Origin: Acidimicrobiales bacterium
GTDB lineage: Bacteria > Actinomycetota > Acidimicrobiia > Acidimicrobiales > Poriferisodalaceae
Direction: 5' to 3'
Assembly (NCBI GenBank): GCA_020439485.1
Contig: JAGQSP010000157.1
Coordinates: 1 to 8,107 of the forward strand
Length of the DNA: 8,107 bases
Shown: one piece after another, positions 1 through 6,369 of the stretch
Layout: each line of letters begins with the position of its first letter
Position numbering within the stretch: the stretch's first letter is position 1
Made by a program: the position numbers and the translations under genes
Notes under the pieces: generated by a model
Seen by the model: the letters and a program-made list of their open reading frames with translations, nothing else
Databases searched by the model: none
What the model was told of the DNA's origin: nothing

Positions 1-1046
1 GGATCGCTCCACGGCAGCGCCCTGACCCAGCCGATCAGGCCGGTGCCGCCGCGCTTGCGTGCTGCGTACTCGAGCGAGGCGACGACGGTGAACAGCGTCA
101 GCATCGAGGGGAAGAACACCGAGTAGGTCAAGATGGCGTGGATGTACTTCCATGCCTGGGGCACGCCCGGGTCGACGAACTGGTGGTGGAAACCGACCGG
201 CACCGAAACGATCAGGAACATCCAGAAGGCCAGGCGGGCCAGCGAGTCGCTGAACAGCTTGCCTCCGGCCTGCTTGGGCAGCATTCCGTACCAGCTGACG
301 TAAGCGGGCAGCAGCCAGAAGTAGACCAGCGGGTGACCGGTGAACCAGAAGTACGTGCGGGCGAGCTCGGGATCGGTGTTGTCGATGAGGCCGAGCGACC
401 AGGGCAACAGCATCGTGAGGATCTCGACGGCGACGCCCAGCGTCGCGATCTGCCACATGGCGGCGTTCAGCACACCGCCCAAGGCGATGAACGGTGACCG
501 TACGCCCGGATTGTCCTTACGCCACTGGGCCAGGGTCAGGTAGAAGCCCAGACCCTCGATCCAGCTACCCACAACGACGAGGGTGAGGCCCAGATAGAAG
601 GCCCAGCTCGCCTTGAGTGGTGCGTAGAAGGTGTAGAGGACGGTTGCCTGGTTGGCGAGGATCGGCACGGCCGTGATCAACAGGCCGGCGACCATCACAT
701 AGAAGCCGACCTTGTTGATGATCGGCTTGGCCAGTGACCTGCCGAGGCCCTTCATGGTCGTCAGGTTGGTGAACCCGACGATGAAGAAGGTGGTCCACAC
801 AAGCGCGTTGAGCACGCCGTGCAGGGTGAGACCCTGGTAGTAGCTCTTGATCACCGGGTCGAGGTATTCGTACAGATCCCAGCCGGCCCACTGGAACGAC
901 TGCAACGGTCCGAACAAGCTGCCTACGAGCAGCGCTGCAACGGCGATATAGATGTGTAGAGCGATGAAGTTCTTCTCGCCCTTGCTGAGGTCGTAGCCGG
1001 AGTCCCAGTTGCGTTCAGGGGCCGGCGTGTTCTCGGTGATCGTCAT
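1..1046 (-). CDS. cbaA: ba3-type cytochrome c oxidase subunit I (3' end beyond window)
   Basis: This is the catalytic subunit of a B-family (ba3-type) heme-copper oxidase. It reduces O2 to water at a heme a3/CuB centre in the cytoplasmic membrane. The 348 codons visible include His76 in LHGVLN (expected low-spin heme b ligand), the GHPLVYFW motif with CuB ligand His238 and cross-linked Tyr242, and the CuB pair His287-His288 in GFHHQF. The HPLVY spacing and surrounding residues match Thermus ba3 oxidase rather than A-family enzymes. The protein is expected to be about 550 residues, so the last heme ligands lie off the left edge. The ATG start follows GGAGGG (plus-strand complement 1053-1058) with a 6-base gap, and lies 2 bases after the subunit II stop. 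NO reductase was considered, but the conserved Tyr and a CuA partner gene argue for an oxidase. Confidence 0.95.
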   Translation of the reverse strand, partial: MTITENTPAPERNWDSGYDLSKGEKNFIALHIYIAVAALLVGSLFGPLQSFQWAGWDLYEYLDPVIKSYYQGLTLHGVLNALVWTTFFIVGFTNLTTMKGLGRSLAKPIINKVGFYVMVAGLLITAVPILANQATVLYTFYAPLKASWAFYLGLTLVVVGSWIEGLGFYLTLAQWRKDNPGVRSPFIALGGVLNAAMWQIATLGVAVEILTMLLPWSLGLIDNTDPELARTYFWFTGHPLVYFWLLPAYVSWYGMLPKQAGGKLFSDSLARLAFWMFLIVSVPVGFHHQFVDPGVPQAWKYIHAILTYSVFFPSMLTLFTVVASLEYAARKRGGTGLIGWVRALPWSD

Positions 1047-1048
1047 TG

Positions 1049-1561
1049 CTAGCCCTCCGCTCCGGTGCCTGATACGACTCTGATGGTTCCGAACATCGCG
1101 TGGTGCTGACTGCCGCAGTATTCGGTGCAGATGAATGGGAACTCGCCGGGTTCTTCGAAGGTGTGAGTCAGCTTCGAGACCTGCCCGGGGACGATCTGCA
1201 TGTTGATGTTCGTGTCACGGATGTTGAAGCCGTGCTGTACGTCGATGCTGGTCACATAGAAGGTGACCTCGGCACCGACGGGAATCTCCAGCAGACCGGG
1301 CGTGTAGCTGAAGGTCTGGGCGACGATGTATGCGTCGTACTTGCCCTCGGCGACCTCGCGCAGGCCGGGTTCGGAGAATGGCCCTTCCTGGGTGACCGTC
1401 TGCGGGTCGACCTCTTGGTCGGCGCCGGGAACGGTGAAGCCCATGAAGAAACCGGCGACGGTGACGGTCGCTGCAAATGCGACCAGCAGCACCACCGAGA
1501 ACCGCATCCAATTGCGTTCGATCGGGTCGGCCCCCAGCCCCTTGTTTTCGGTGGCTGTCAT
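1049..1561 (-). CDS. cbaB: ba3-type cytochrome c oxidase subunit II (CuA)
   Basis: This is subunit II, which takes electrons from a cytochrome c or similar donor through a binuclear CuA centre and passes them to subunit I. It is 170 residues long, close to the 168 of Thermus ba3 subunit II. One N-terminal membrane anchor lies at about residues 21-43. The extracytoplasmic cupredoxin domain carries all expected CuA ligands: His110 (VQHGFNI), Cys145, Glu147, Cys149, His153 and Met156 (CTEYCGSQHHAMFG). There is no heme c domain. I chose the ATG at 1561 because it overlaps the stop of the upstream small subunit as ATGA. A longer in-frame start at 1606 would run through that gene's coding sequence. 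It sits between the subunit IIa and subunit I genes, and translational coupling is likely. Confidence 0.96.
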   Translation of the reverse strand: MTATENKGLGADPIERNWMRFSVVLLVAFAATVTVAGFFMGFTVPGADQEVDPQTVTQEGPFSEPGLREVAEGKYDAYIVAQTFSYTPGLLEIPVGAEVTFYVTSIDVQHGFNIRDTNINMQIVPGQVSKLTHTFEEPGEFPFICTEYCGSQHHAMFGTIRVVSGTGAEG

Positions 1562-1713
1562 CCGGTCACCCCACGGCTGATGAGGATCACGTAGACCGAT
1601 GCCCACAAAAGGATCAGCATTGCGACGAAGGCCACGACCAGGAACACGGTCCCGGTCGGCTTGAAGTCCTCGTCAGGGTGTGCTTCACCCGTGTCTTGTT
1701 CGAGTGCGCTCAC
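1558..1713 (-). CDS. cbaD: Small one-helix oxidase subunit (subunit IIa-like)
   Basis: This short GTG-start gene encodes 51 residues. An acidic, hydrophilic N-terminus (MSALEQDTGEAHPDEDF) is followed by one hydrophobic helix at about residues 21-45 and ends SRGVTG. It sits first in an operon with ba3-type subunits II and I, the position and size of Thermus cbaD (subunit IIa). That subunit supplies the helix missing from the single-helix subunit II. A purine-rich ribosome binding site (GAGGGAGAGG) lies just before the GTG, and the stop overlaps the subunit II start as ATGA. The family call rests on position, length and topology, because such small subunits have little sequence conservation. 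Translation from GTG is inferred from the ribosome binding site. Confidence 0.8.
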   Translation of the reverse strand: MSALEQDTGEAHPDEDFKPTGTVFLVVAFVAMLILLWASVYVILISRGVTG

Positions 1714-1868
1714 GAACCTCTCCCTCGTACGTACGCGGCTGTGGCTTCAGCGATGGTCGCCGCGCGTGATTGACCGAACCAGGGACAAAAGACCCTGTTT
1801 GGTACATGGGAGGAGCGTGACAATCCGGAACGTCCCCTTCCCATCCGACGACTCGCGAGTTGGAGTCC
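1714..1868. promoter_or_regulatory. Divergent intergenic control region
   Basis: This 155-base spacer separates the start codons of the minus-strand oxidase operon and the plus-strand Rieske/cytochrome b operon, so promoters for both should lie here. I see a TTGACC hexamer at 1770-1775 on the plus strand, but no convincing -10 at the proper distance for either direction. Short palindromes occur at 1726-1735 (CGTACGTACG) and 1851-1860 (ACTCGCGAGT). The main structured element is the 18-bp inverted repeat described separately. Shared or alternating regulation of the two operons is an inference from the layout. Confidence 0.6.
1780..1797. promoter_or_regulatory. Candidate DosR/DevR-like operator
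   Basis: The sequence CAGGGACAAAAGACCCTG is an inverted repeat with perfect 5-base arms (CAGGG/CCCTG). One further pair fails, and the centre is A-rich. The 14-base core GGGACAAAAGACCC resembles the actinobacterial DosR/DevR consensus GGGACTWWAGTCCC as I remember it, with two clear mismatches (core positions 6 and 11). It sits near the middle of the divergent region, about 70-80 bases from either start codon. Hypoxia or redox control of an oxidase and a quinol-oxidising complex would make sense. No DosR gene is in the window, and a chance palindrome or another regulator's site cannot be excluded. Confidence 0.35.
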
Positions 1869-2747
1869 ATGGCGCACACCCGATTCGAAGCCGAAAGACG
1901 CTCCAGGGCACGGTTGAGGCTCGCGGCATTGCTCGCGGTCGTCGTCGTGGCCCTGGGCTTGTCCTCATCCTCGGCAATGGCCCAGGAGCACCTCGCTGCC
2001 GACGATGGTGGCACCGAGACGACCGACACCGGCACAGACACAGGCGGAACAGATGACGGCACCGTCGAAGAGCCGGCCGAGACCGTGCCCGGCGTGCCCG
2101 ACGAGCTGCTCGTCAGGGGCGCAGACCTCTACACCGCCACCTGTTCATCGTGTCACCAGCCGCGAGGCGCCGGCCTCGAGGGCCAGTTCCCGCCGTTGAT
2201 CGGCAATCCGAACGTTCAAGGCCAGGCCGACTATGTACGCCAGGTCATCAACAACGGTCGCCAGGGCGAGTTGGTGGTCGACGGTGTCACCTACAACGGT
2301 GTGATGCCGGCGTTCTCGACCTTGCCAGACGGAGACGTCGACGCGATCGTCGCTTACGTCAGCAACGGATTCGTCACGCCGGCGGCGGTGGTCGAAGAGA
2401 TCGTCGGTGGCGAGACGGGCAACTCGTTGCCCGGTCTGGCCAACATGACCTATCTGCTGGCGATGTTGGTGGCAGCGGGTGTAGGCGTCTATGCGTTGGC
2501 GCCGAGGATCGTCGGTCAGGTAGATCGCTTGCAGATGCCGTGGCTCGACGCCTGGCTCAAGACGGCCGTCATAGTCGTCGGCTTCATCCTCGCAACCGTC
2601 TACATCCCCAGCGAGATCCTCAAGACCGACTATGTGACCAGGCTCGGCGACTTCGGCCAGAACGTCATCGGGCTGGGTCTGTGGGGCGGTGGCCTGGTGG
2701 TCGGCATCTGGGCCCTCTGGTACGCCCACCGCGATCGGCGGATCTGA
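1869..2747 (+). CDS. Mono-heme cytochrome c with three C-terminal membrane helices
   Basis: This 292-residue c-type cytochrome is probably an electron carrier subunit of the Rieske/cytochrome b complex encoded downstream. Residues 1-38 form a signal peptide or anchor (basic start, hydrophobic 18-31, AMA at 36-38). A Thr/Gly/Asp-rich linker covers about 45-70. The heme domain has CSSCH at 92-96 and a probable axial Met146 in GVMPAF. Three hydrophobic segments follow at about 193-211, 232-249 and 266-286, ending in a basic tail (HRDRR). A heme domain with a three-helix C-terminus is unusual, and I do not recognise the membrane part. GGAG lies only 3 bases before the ATG, a tight spacing. A TTG start at 1860 would add three residues but has no ribosome binding site. 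The stop overlaps the next start by one base (TGATG). Confidence 0.88.
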   Translation: MAHTRFEAERRSRARLRLAALLAVVVVALGLSSSSAMAQEHLAADDGGTETTDTGTDTGGTDDGTVEEPAETVPGVPDELLVRGADLYTATCSSCHQPRGAGLEGQFPPLIGNPNVQGQADYVRQVINNGRQGELVVDGVTYNGVMPAFSTLPDGDVDAIVAYVSNGFVTPAAVVEEIVGGETGNSLPGLANMTYLLAMLVAAGVGVYALAPRIVGQVDRLQMPWLDAWLKTAVIVVGFILATVYIPSEILKTDYVTRLGDFGQNVIGLGLWGGGLVVGIWALWYAHRDRRI

Positions 2748-4531
2748 TGATTCCAGATTCGCTGTCGTTCTACGACGAGAACATCCCCTGCCTGGCGGCG
2801 TGCCCCGTTCACACCAACGCCGGCATGTATGTGGCGGCCATCGCCGATGGTGAAGACGAGCTGGCCTATCTGACCGCCCGTCTTCCCAACCCCTTTGCGT
2901 CGGTCTGCGGCCGGGTATGTGCGGCACCGTGTGAGGACGCGTGTCGCAGGGGAAAGATCGACCGGCCCATAGCGATCCGGGCGCTCAAGCGTTTCGTCAC
3001 CGAGCAGTACGGCCCCGAAGCCAGGGCCTACGACTACAACGGCCAGGCGCCGTGGGACAAGGTCGTTGCACCTCCAGACGAAGACCGGCCTCAAAGGATC
3101 GCAGTGGTGGGCGGCGGCCCGGCCGGCATGGCCGCGGCGCACGATCTGCGCCGGCTCGGCTACGGCGTCACGGTCTTCGAGGCCACCGACAAGCTCGGCG
3201 GCGCGATGTGGCTGGGCATCCCCGAGTATCGCCTCGATCGCAACGTGTTGGCCCGCGACATACAGGCCATAGTCGATCTGGGCGTCGAGGTTCGCTACAA
3301 CACCCGGCTGGGCCAAGACATCACCCTCGAACAACTCCGCCAGGAGTTCGACGCCGTGTTCCTGGGCATCGGGGCCACCCTCGGCCGCGGTCTCGATATC
3401 GAGGGCGCCCAGTCCGACGGCGTCTTCAAGGCCATCGAGTTCCTGATCAATATGAACCGTGGCTTCACGGTCGACGTTGGCGAGCGGGTGCTGGTGGTCG
3501 GCGGCGGTGACGTCGCAATGGACGCAGCCCGCACCGCACTGCGTGCCGATGTGTACGGCGACGACGGCAAGGGTCGAGCATCGATCAGCGACGCCCTCGA
3601 TGTCGCTCGTACGGCGGCTCGCGCCGGCGCCCGAGATGTGCGGGTGATGTCGCTGGAATCGCGAGAAGAGATGCCGGCCCACGACTTCGAGGTCGAGGAA
3701 GCCGAGGTCGAAGGCATCAGCTTCAGCCCCCGCAGAGGCCCCAAGCGCATACTGACCAAGGACGGTGCCGTGGTTGGCATCGAGACCGTGGGTGTCACTT
3801 CGGTGTTCGACGAGGACGGTCGTTTCTCGCCGACCTTCGACGAGTCCGACATCCAGACGTTCGAGGCCGACACCATCATCTTGGCCATCGGCCAGGCGAT
3901 CGATCTCGAGGCCCTCGGCGATGCCGGCCCCGAAGTCAGCCCGAGGCGCACCATCGAGATCGACTGGAACACCGGCCAGACCTCACTGGCCGACGTTTGG
4001 TCGGGAGGCGACGCCGCCAAGGGTCCTCGAACCCTGATCGACGCCGTTGCCGATGGCCGCAAGGCCGCTGCATCGATCCATCGATCCTTCGGAGGCGAAG
4101 TGCCCGAAGAATCGATGGGAAAGATGGTGAAACTCGAGCAGTTCCACCGTCTCCAGGACACCTACGACCGCATCGATCGGGTCGAGGTTCCCACGATTTC
4201 CTCAGGCCGCCGCATCGGACTGACCGAGGTCGAGATGGGGTTCACCCCCGAGCAGGCCCGGTGTGAAGCGAGCCGCTGCCTGAGGTGCTTCGCAAACATA
4301 TTGCTCGAACCCGAGAAATGCGTCCTGTGCGCTCTGTGTGCAGACGTGTGTCCGGTTGATGTCATCTCGCTCGTGCCCGCGAACGAGATCGATCCGTCGC
4401 TCGGCGAAGACGCCGGCACGGCCTTGTTGCTCGATGAAGAGCGCTGCATTCGCTGCGCCATGTGTGTCGAGCGTTGTCCAGCAGATGCCCTGTCCGTCGG
4501 AATGTGGTCAGGAACGGGAGTACCGACATGA
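2747..4531 (+). CDS. GltD-like FAD/NAD(P) oxidoreductase with iron-sulfur domains at both ends
   Basis: This is a 594-residue cytosolic flavoprotein of the glutamate synthase small-subunit/NfnB/SfrB group. The N-terminal Cys-rich domain has C15, C19, C54, C58, C62 and C66, as in GltD/DPD-type [4Fe-4S] domains. An FAD Rossmann motif GGGPAG lies at 122-127. A pyridine-nucleotide motif VVGGGDVAMDAAR lies at 250-262. The C-terminal FAD segment is WSGGDAAKGPRTLIDAVADGRKAA. The C-terminus is a two-cluster ferredoxin: C525/C528/C531/C535 and C567/C570/C573/C577, plus C506, C511 and C514 just before it. There is no membrane segment or signal peptide. No glutamate synthase large subunit is nearby. Overlaps of 1 base upstream and 4 bases downstream place it inside the Rieske/cytochrome b operon. 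I infer that it links NAD(P)(H) to the complex on the cytoplasmic side. The direction of electron flow is unknown. Confidence 0.92.
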   Translation: MIPDSLSFYDENIPCLAACPVHTNAGMYVAAIADGEDELAYLTARLPNPFASVCGRVCAAPCEDACRRGKIDRPIAIRALKRFVTEQYGPEARAYDYNGQAPWDKVVAPPDEDRPQRIAVVGGGPAGMAAAHDLRRLGYGVTVFEATDKLGGAMWLGIPEYRLDRNVLARDIQAIVDLGVEVRYNTRLGQDITLEQLRQEFDAVFLGIGATLGRGLDIEGAQSDGVFKAIEFLINMNRGFTVDVGERVLVVGGGDVAMDAARTALRADVYGDDGKGRASISDALDVARTAARAGARDVRVMSLESREEMPAHDFEVEEAEVEGISFSPRRGPKRILTKDGAVVGIETVGVTSVFDEDGRFSPTFDESDIQTFEADTIILAIGQAIDLEALGDAGPEVSPRRTIEIDWNTGQTSLADVWSGGDAAKGPRTLIDAVADGRKAAASIHRSFGGEVPEESMGKMVKLEQFHRLQDTYDRIDRVEVPTISSGRRIGLTEVEMGFTPEQARCEASRCLRCFANILLEPEKCVLCALCADVCPVDVISLVPANEIDPSLGEDAGTALLLDEERCIRCAMCVERCPADALSVGMWSGTGVPT

Positions 4532-5310
4532 CAATTGCCGAGGAGCGGCCCTCCGAGACCGACAGAGCGGCCGATGGTGAGGACCTTCTAGACAAGGTCC
4601 GAAGCACACCGATCGGTCGCTCGATCTGGCGCAGTCCCAGGCGGGTGACACCACGTGACCGTGCGGCCGCGCACTGGTCGAGCTTCGTCATGCACCTCTA
4701 TCCGGTGAAGATGAAGCGCGAACAGATCGCGTTTCGCTACTCGTGGTTCCTCGGGGTCATCTCGACCGTGCTGTTCGGCTCGCTGATCGTCTCGGGCCTG
4801 TATCTGATGTTCTTCTACGTACCTTCCCCCAACCAGGCGTACTCGGATATCCAGACCCTGCAGACCGAGGTCACCTTCGGTCAGTACATCCGCAACGTGC
4901 ACCGATGGTCTGCCCACCTGATGGTTCTGGCGGTGGTCGCCCACATGTGCAAGATGTTCTACCGGGGCGCCTACAAGCCACCGCGTGAGGGCAACTGGAT
5001 CATCGGTGTCGGCCTGCTGGCGCTGACCCTGCTGATGTCGTTCACCGGCTACCTGCTGCCGTGGGACCAGCTGGCCTTCTGGGCCATCACCGTCGGCACC
5101 GAGATGGCCGGCTTCGTTCCCTTCGTCGGCGACACCGTCAAGGAGGTCATGCTCGGCGGGCCGGTGGTCGGTGCCAGCACCCTGCTGCGGTTCTATGTGC
5201 TGCACGTCGCCGTGCTGCCGGTGATGATCGTCACCTTGTTGACCTTCCACATGTGGCGCTGGCGCAAGGACTCGATGCTCGAGGTATCAAGGAGTGAGCC
5301 CGATGTCTGA
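4528..5310 (+). CDS. qcrB: Cytochrome b6-type subunit of a Rieske/cytochrome b complex
   Basis: This 260-residue protein is the diheme N-terminal half of cytochrome b (helices A-D), which moves quinol electrons across the membrane. Residues 1-60 form a hydrophilic extension, and helix A is about 75-97. Heme ligands are His125 and His139 on helix B (VHRWSAH...VAHMCKMFYRGAYKPPRE) and His226 and His241 on helix D (FYVLHVAVL...TFHMWRW). The 14 residues between the helix D pair are typical of b6 rather than bc1. TGYLLPWDQ at 173-181 belongs to the quinol-site helix. The position equivalent to the heme ci cysteine of b6 appears to be Phe74, so no extra covalent heme is expected. Start: GGGAG 8 bases before the ATG, ATGA overlap with the flavoprotein gene. 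The C-terminal half is a separate downstream gene. Confidence 0.95.
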   Translation: MTIAEERPSETDRAADGEDLLDKVRSTPIGRSIWRSPRRVTPRDRAAAHWSSFVMHLYPVKMKREQIAFRYSWFLGVISTVLFGSLIVSGLYLMFFYVPSPNQAYSDIQTLQTEVTFGQYIRNVHRWSAHLMVLAVVAHMCKMFYRGAYKPPREGNWIIGVGLLALTLLMSFTGYLLPWDQLAFWAITVGTEMAGFVPFVGDTVKEVMLGGPVVGASTLLRFYVLHVAVLPVMIVTLLTFHMWRWRKDSMLEVSRSEPDV

Positions 5311-5860
5311 TCCAGGCACCAGCACCGAGGTTCCCGTACACCTCGACCCCAAACCCAAGGTCATCGACGGCCGGCGGGTCATGGGCATCGTCCCCGGCAA
5401 GCCCGTCGCCGGCGAGCGCAAGGAGCCAGGCGACGAAGACATGGTGATGGTCTGGCCCCACCTGCTTGTCAGGCACGGCGTGGTCGCCATCGGCACCCTG
5501 CTGGTCGTGCTGGTCATCGCTGTGCTCTTCGACGCACCGCTCGGCAGCCACGCCGACCCGACGCTGACCCCCAACCCAGAGAAGGCTCCCTGGTACTTCG
5601 CGGCGCTACAGGAGTTGCTGGCCCAGTTCCCGCCACTGATCGCGGGCGTGCTGGTTCCGGGCGCCATTGCACTGGGTCTGGTGGCCCTGCCCTTCGTCGA
5701 TCGCGGCGAATACGTACAACCCCGTCACCGCAAGGTGGCCGTGGCCACCTTCACGACCTTCCTGGTCATCTGGGTGATCCTGACCCTCATCGGCTTTGCG
5801 TTCCGCGGGCCCAACTGGTCGTGGGTCTGGCCTTGGGAAGAATGGCATGGAGTACTATGA
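5303..5860 (+). CDS. Subunit IV-like C-terminal part of cytochrome b
   Basis: This is the second half of a split cytochrome b, equivalent to b6f subunit IV (PetD), and it helps form the quinol oxidation site. It is 185 residues long. A hydrophilic N-terminus of about 55 residues precedes three membrane helices at about 57-77, 112-131 and 146-166. The segment NPEKAPWYFAALQELL at 91-106 lies where bc1 and b6f proteins carry the PEWY quinol-site motif. Here it reads APWY (95-98), so the usual Glu is replaced. FRGPNWSWVWPW follows the last helix. I chose the ATG at 5303 because AAGGAG (5289-5294) lies 8 bases upstream; an in-frame GTG at 5294 overlaps that site. It overlaps the cytochrome b6 stop by 8 bases and the Rieske start by 4 bases. 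There is no heme c motif, unlike some Gram-positive fusions. Confidence 0.92.
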   Translation: MSDPGTSTEVPVHLDPKPKVIDGRRVMGIVPGKPVAGERKEPGDEDMVMVWPHLLVRHGVVAIGTLLVVLVIAVLFDAPLGSHADPTLTPNPEKAPWYFAALQELLAQFPPLIAGVLVPGAIALGLVALPFVDRGEYVQPRHRKVAVATFTTFLVIWVILTLIGFAFRGPNWSWVWPWEEWHGVL

Positions 5861-6369
5861 CCACTGAGCTGATCAAGCGACGCCGTTTCCTCTCCAACCT
5901 CTGGAAGACGGGTGCGGCCTTCATCGCCGGTGCCGGCGCCTGGACCACTTGGGACCTCATCAAGCCGCTACCCACGGCGGGCTTTGGTGGAGTGGTCCGA
6001 GCGGTGAAGCCCGAAGCCGTTCCCGACGACAGCGTCGTCGAAGTGGCGGCAGCTCGGGCCTATCTGGTCAAGGTCGACGGAGACGTGGTCGCCCTGTCGC
6101 AGAAGTGCACCCACCTGGGCTGTCGGGTTCCGTTCTGTGCCTCGTCGGGACAGTTCGAGTGCCCCTGCCACGGCTCGAAGTTCAACAGGGGTGGTGACTA
6201 TCGGGCCGGGCCCGCTCCGCGGGGCATGGACAAGTTCCCTGTCGAGATCGGCGATGACGGCCTGGTCTACATCGACACGGGCACCACCATCGACGGGTCG
6301 GCGCCGGGCGTGACGACCATCGACGCACCGGCAATCGGTCCGGCGTGCGCATCGGAGGCTGGGCACTGA
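5857..6369 (+). CDS. qcrA: Rieske [2Fe-2S] protein of the cytochrome b complex
   Basis: This is the high-potential iron-sulfur subunit that takes the first electron from quinol and passes it to a cytochrome c. It has 170 residues. The N-terminus IKRRRFLSN resembles a Tat signal, and a single hydrophobic segment at about 18-34 probably stays as the membrane anchor, as in other Rieske proteins. Box I is CTHLGC (ligands Cys84 and His86, disulfide Cys89). Box II is CPCHGSKF (ligands Cys102 and His105, disulfide Cys104). All six conserved residues are present, which fits a respiratory Rieske rather than an oxygenase-type ferredoxin. GPAPRGM at 118-124 is the expected Pro loop. It overlaps neighbours by 4 bases upstream and 1 base downstream (TGATG). 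Confidence 0.96.
   Translation: MTTELIKRRRFLSNLWKTGAAFIAGAGAWTTWDLIKPLPTAGFGGVVRAVKPEAVPDDSVVEVAAARAYLVKVDGDVVALSQKCTHLGCRVPFCASSGQFECPCHGSKFNRGGDYRAGPAPRGMDKFPVEIGDDGLVYIDTGTTIDGSAPGVTTIDAPAIGPACASEAGH

Noticed and set aside
1..1046. Nitric oxide reductase instead of oxidase subunit I
   Set aside because: The HPLVY motif with the cross-link Tyr and the adjacent CuA subunit gene point to an oxygen-reducing ba3 enzyme.
1726..1735. CGTACGTACG palindrome, and ACTCGCGAGT at 1851-1860
   Set aside because: Ten-base palindromes of simple composition are common by chance, and neither matches an operator I know. One adjoins the small subunit's ribosome binding site, so they are only mentioned in the control region entry.
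1806..1842. Possible leader hairpin (ATGGGAGG with a later CCTTCCCAT-type arm)
   Set aside because: The stem is only about 8 pairs with G-U pairing, a long loop and mismatches beyond; not distinguishable from chance in GC-rich DNA.
1860..1868. TTG start for the first cytochrome c, adding three residues
   Set aside because: No ribosome binding site stands before it. The ATG at 1869 has GGAG upstream, although only 3 bases away.
2150..2746. N-terminal extension of the flavoprotein into the cytochrome c gene
   Set aside because: The extension would be an Arg-rich frame-shifted reading of the cytochrome gene. The conserved protein starts at the TGATG overlap.
2145..3682. Long minus-strand open frames (260 and 350 codons) opposite the first cytochrome c and the flavoprotein
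   Set aside because: Both lie antisense to genes with clear heme, FAD and iron-sulfur motifs. Their products are compositionally odd, rich in Arg, His and Asp, with no motif. Such frames arise from GC bias.
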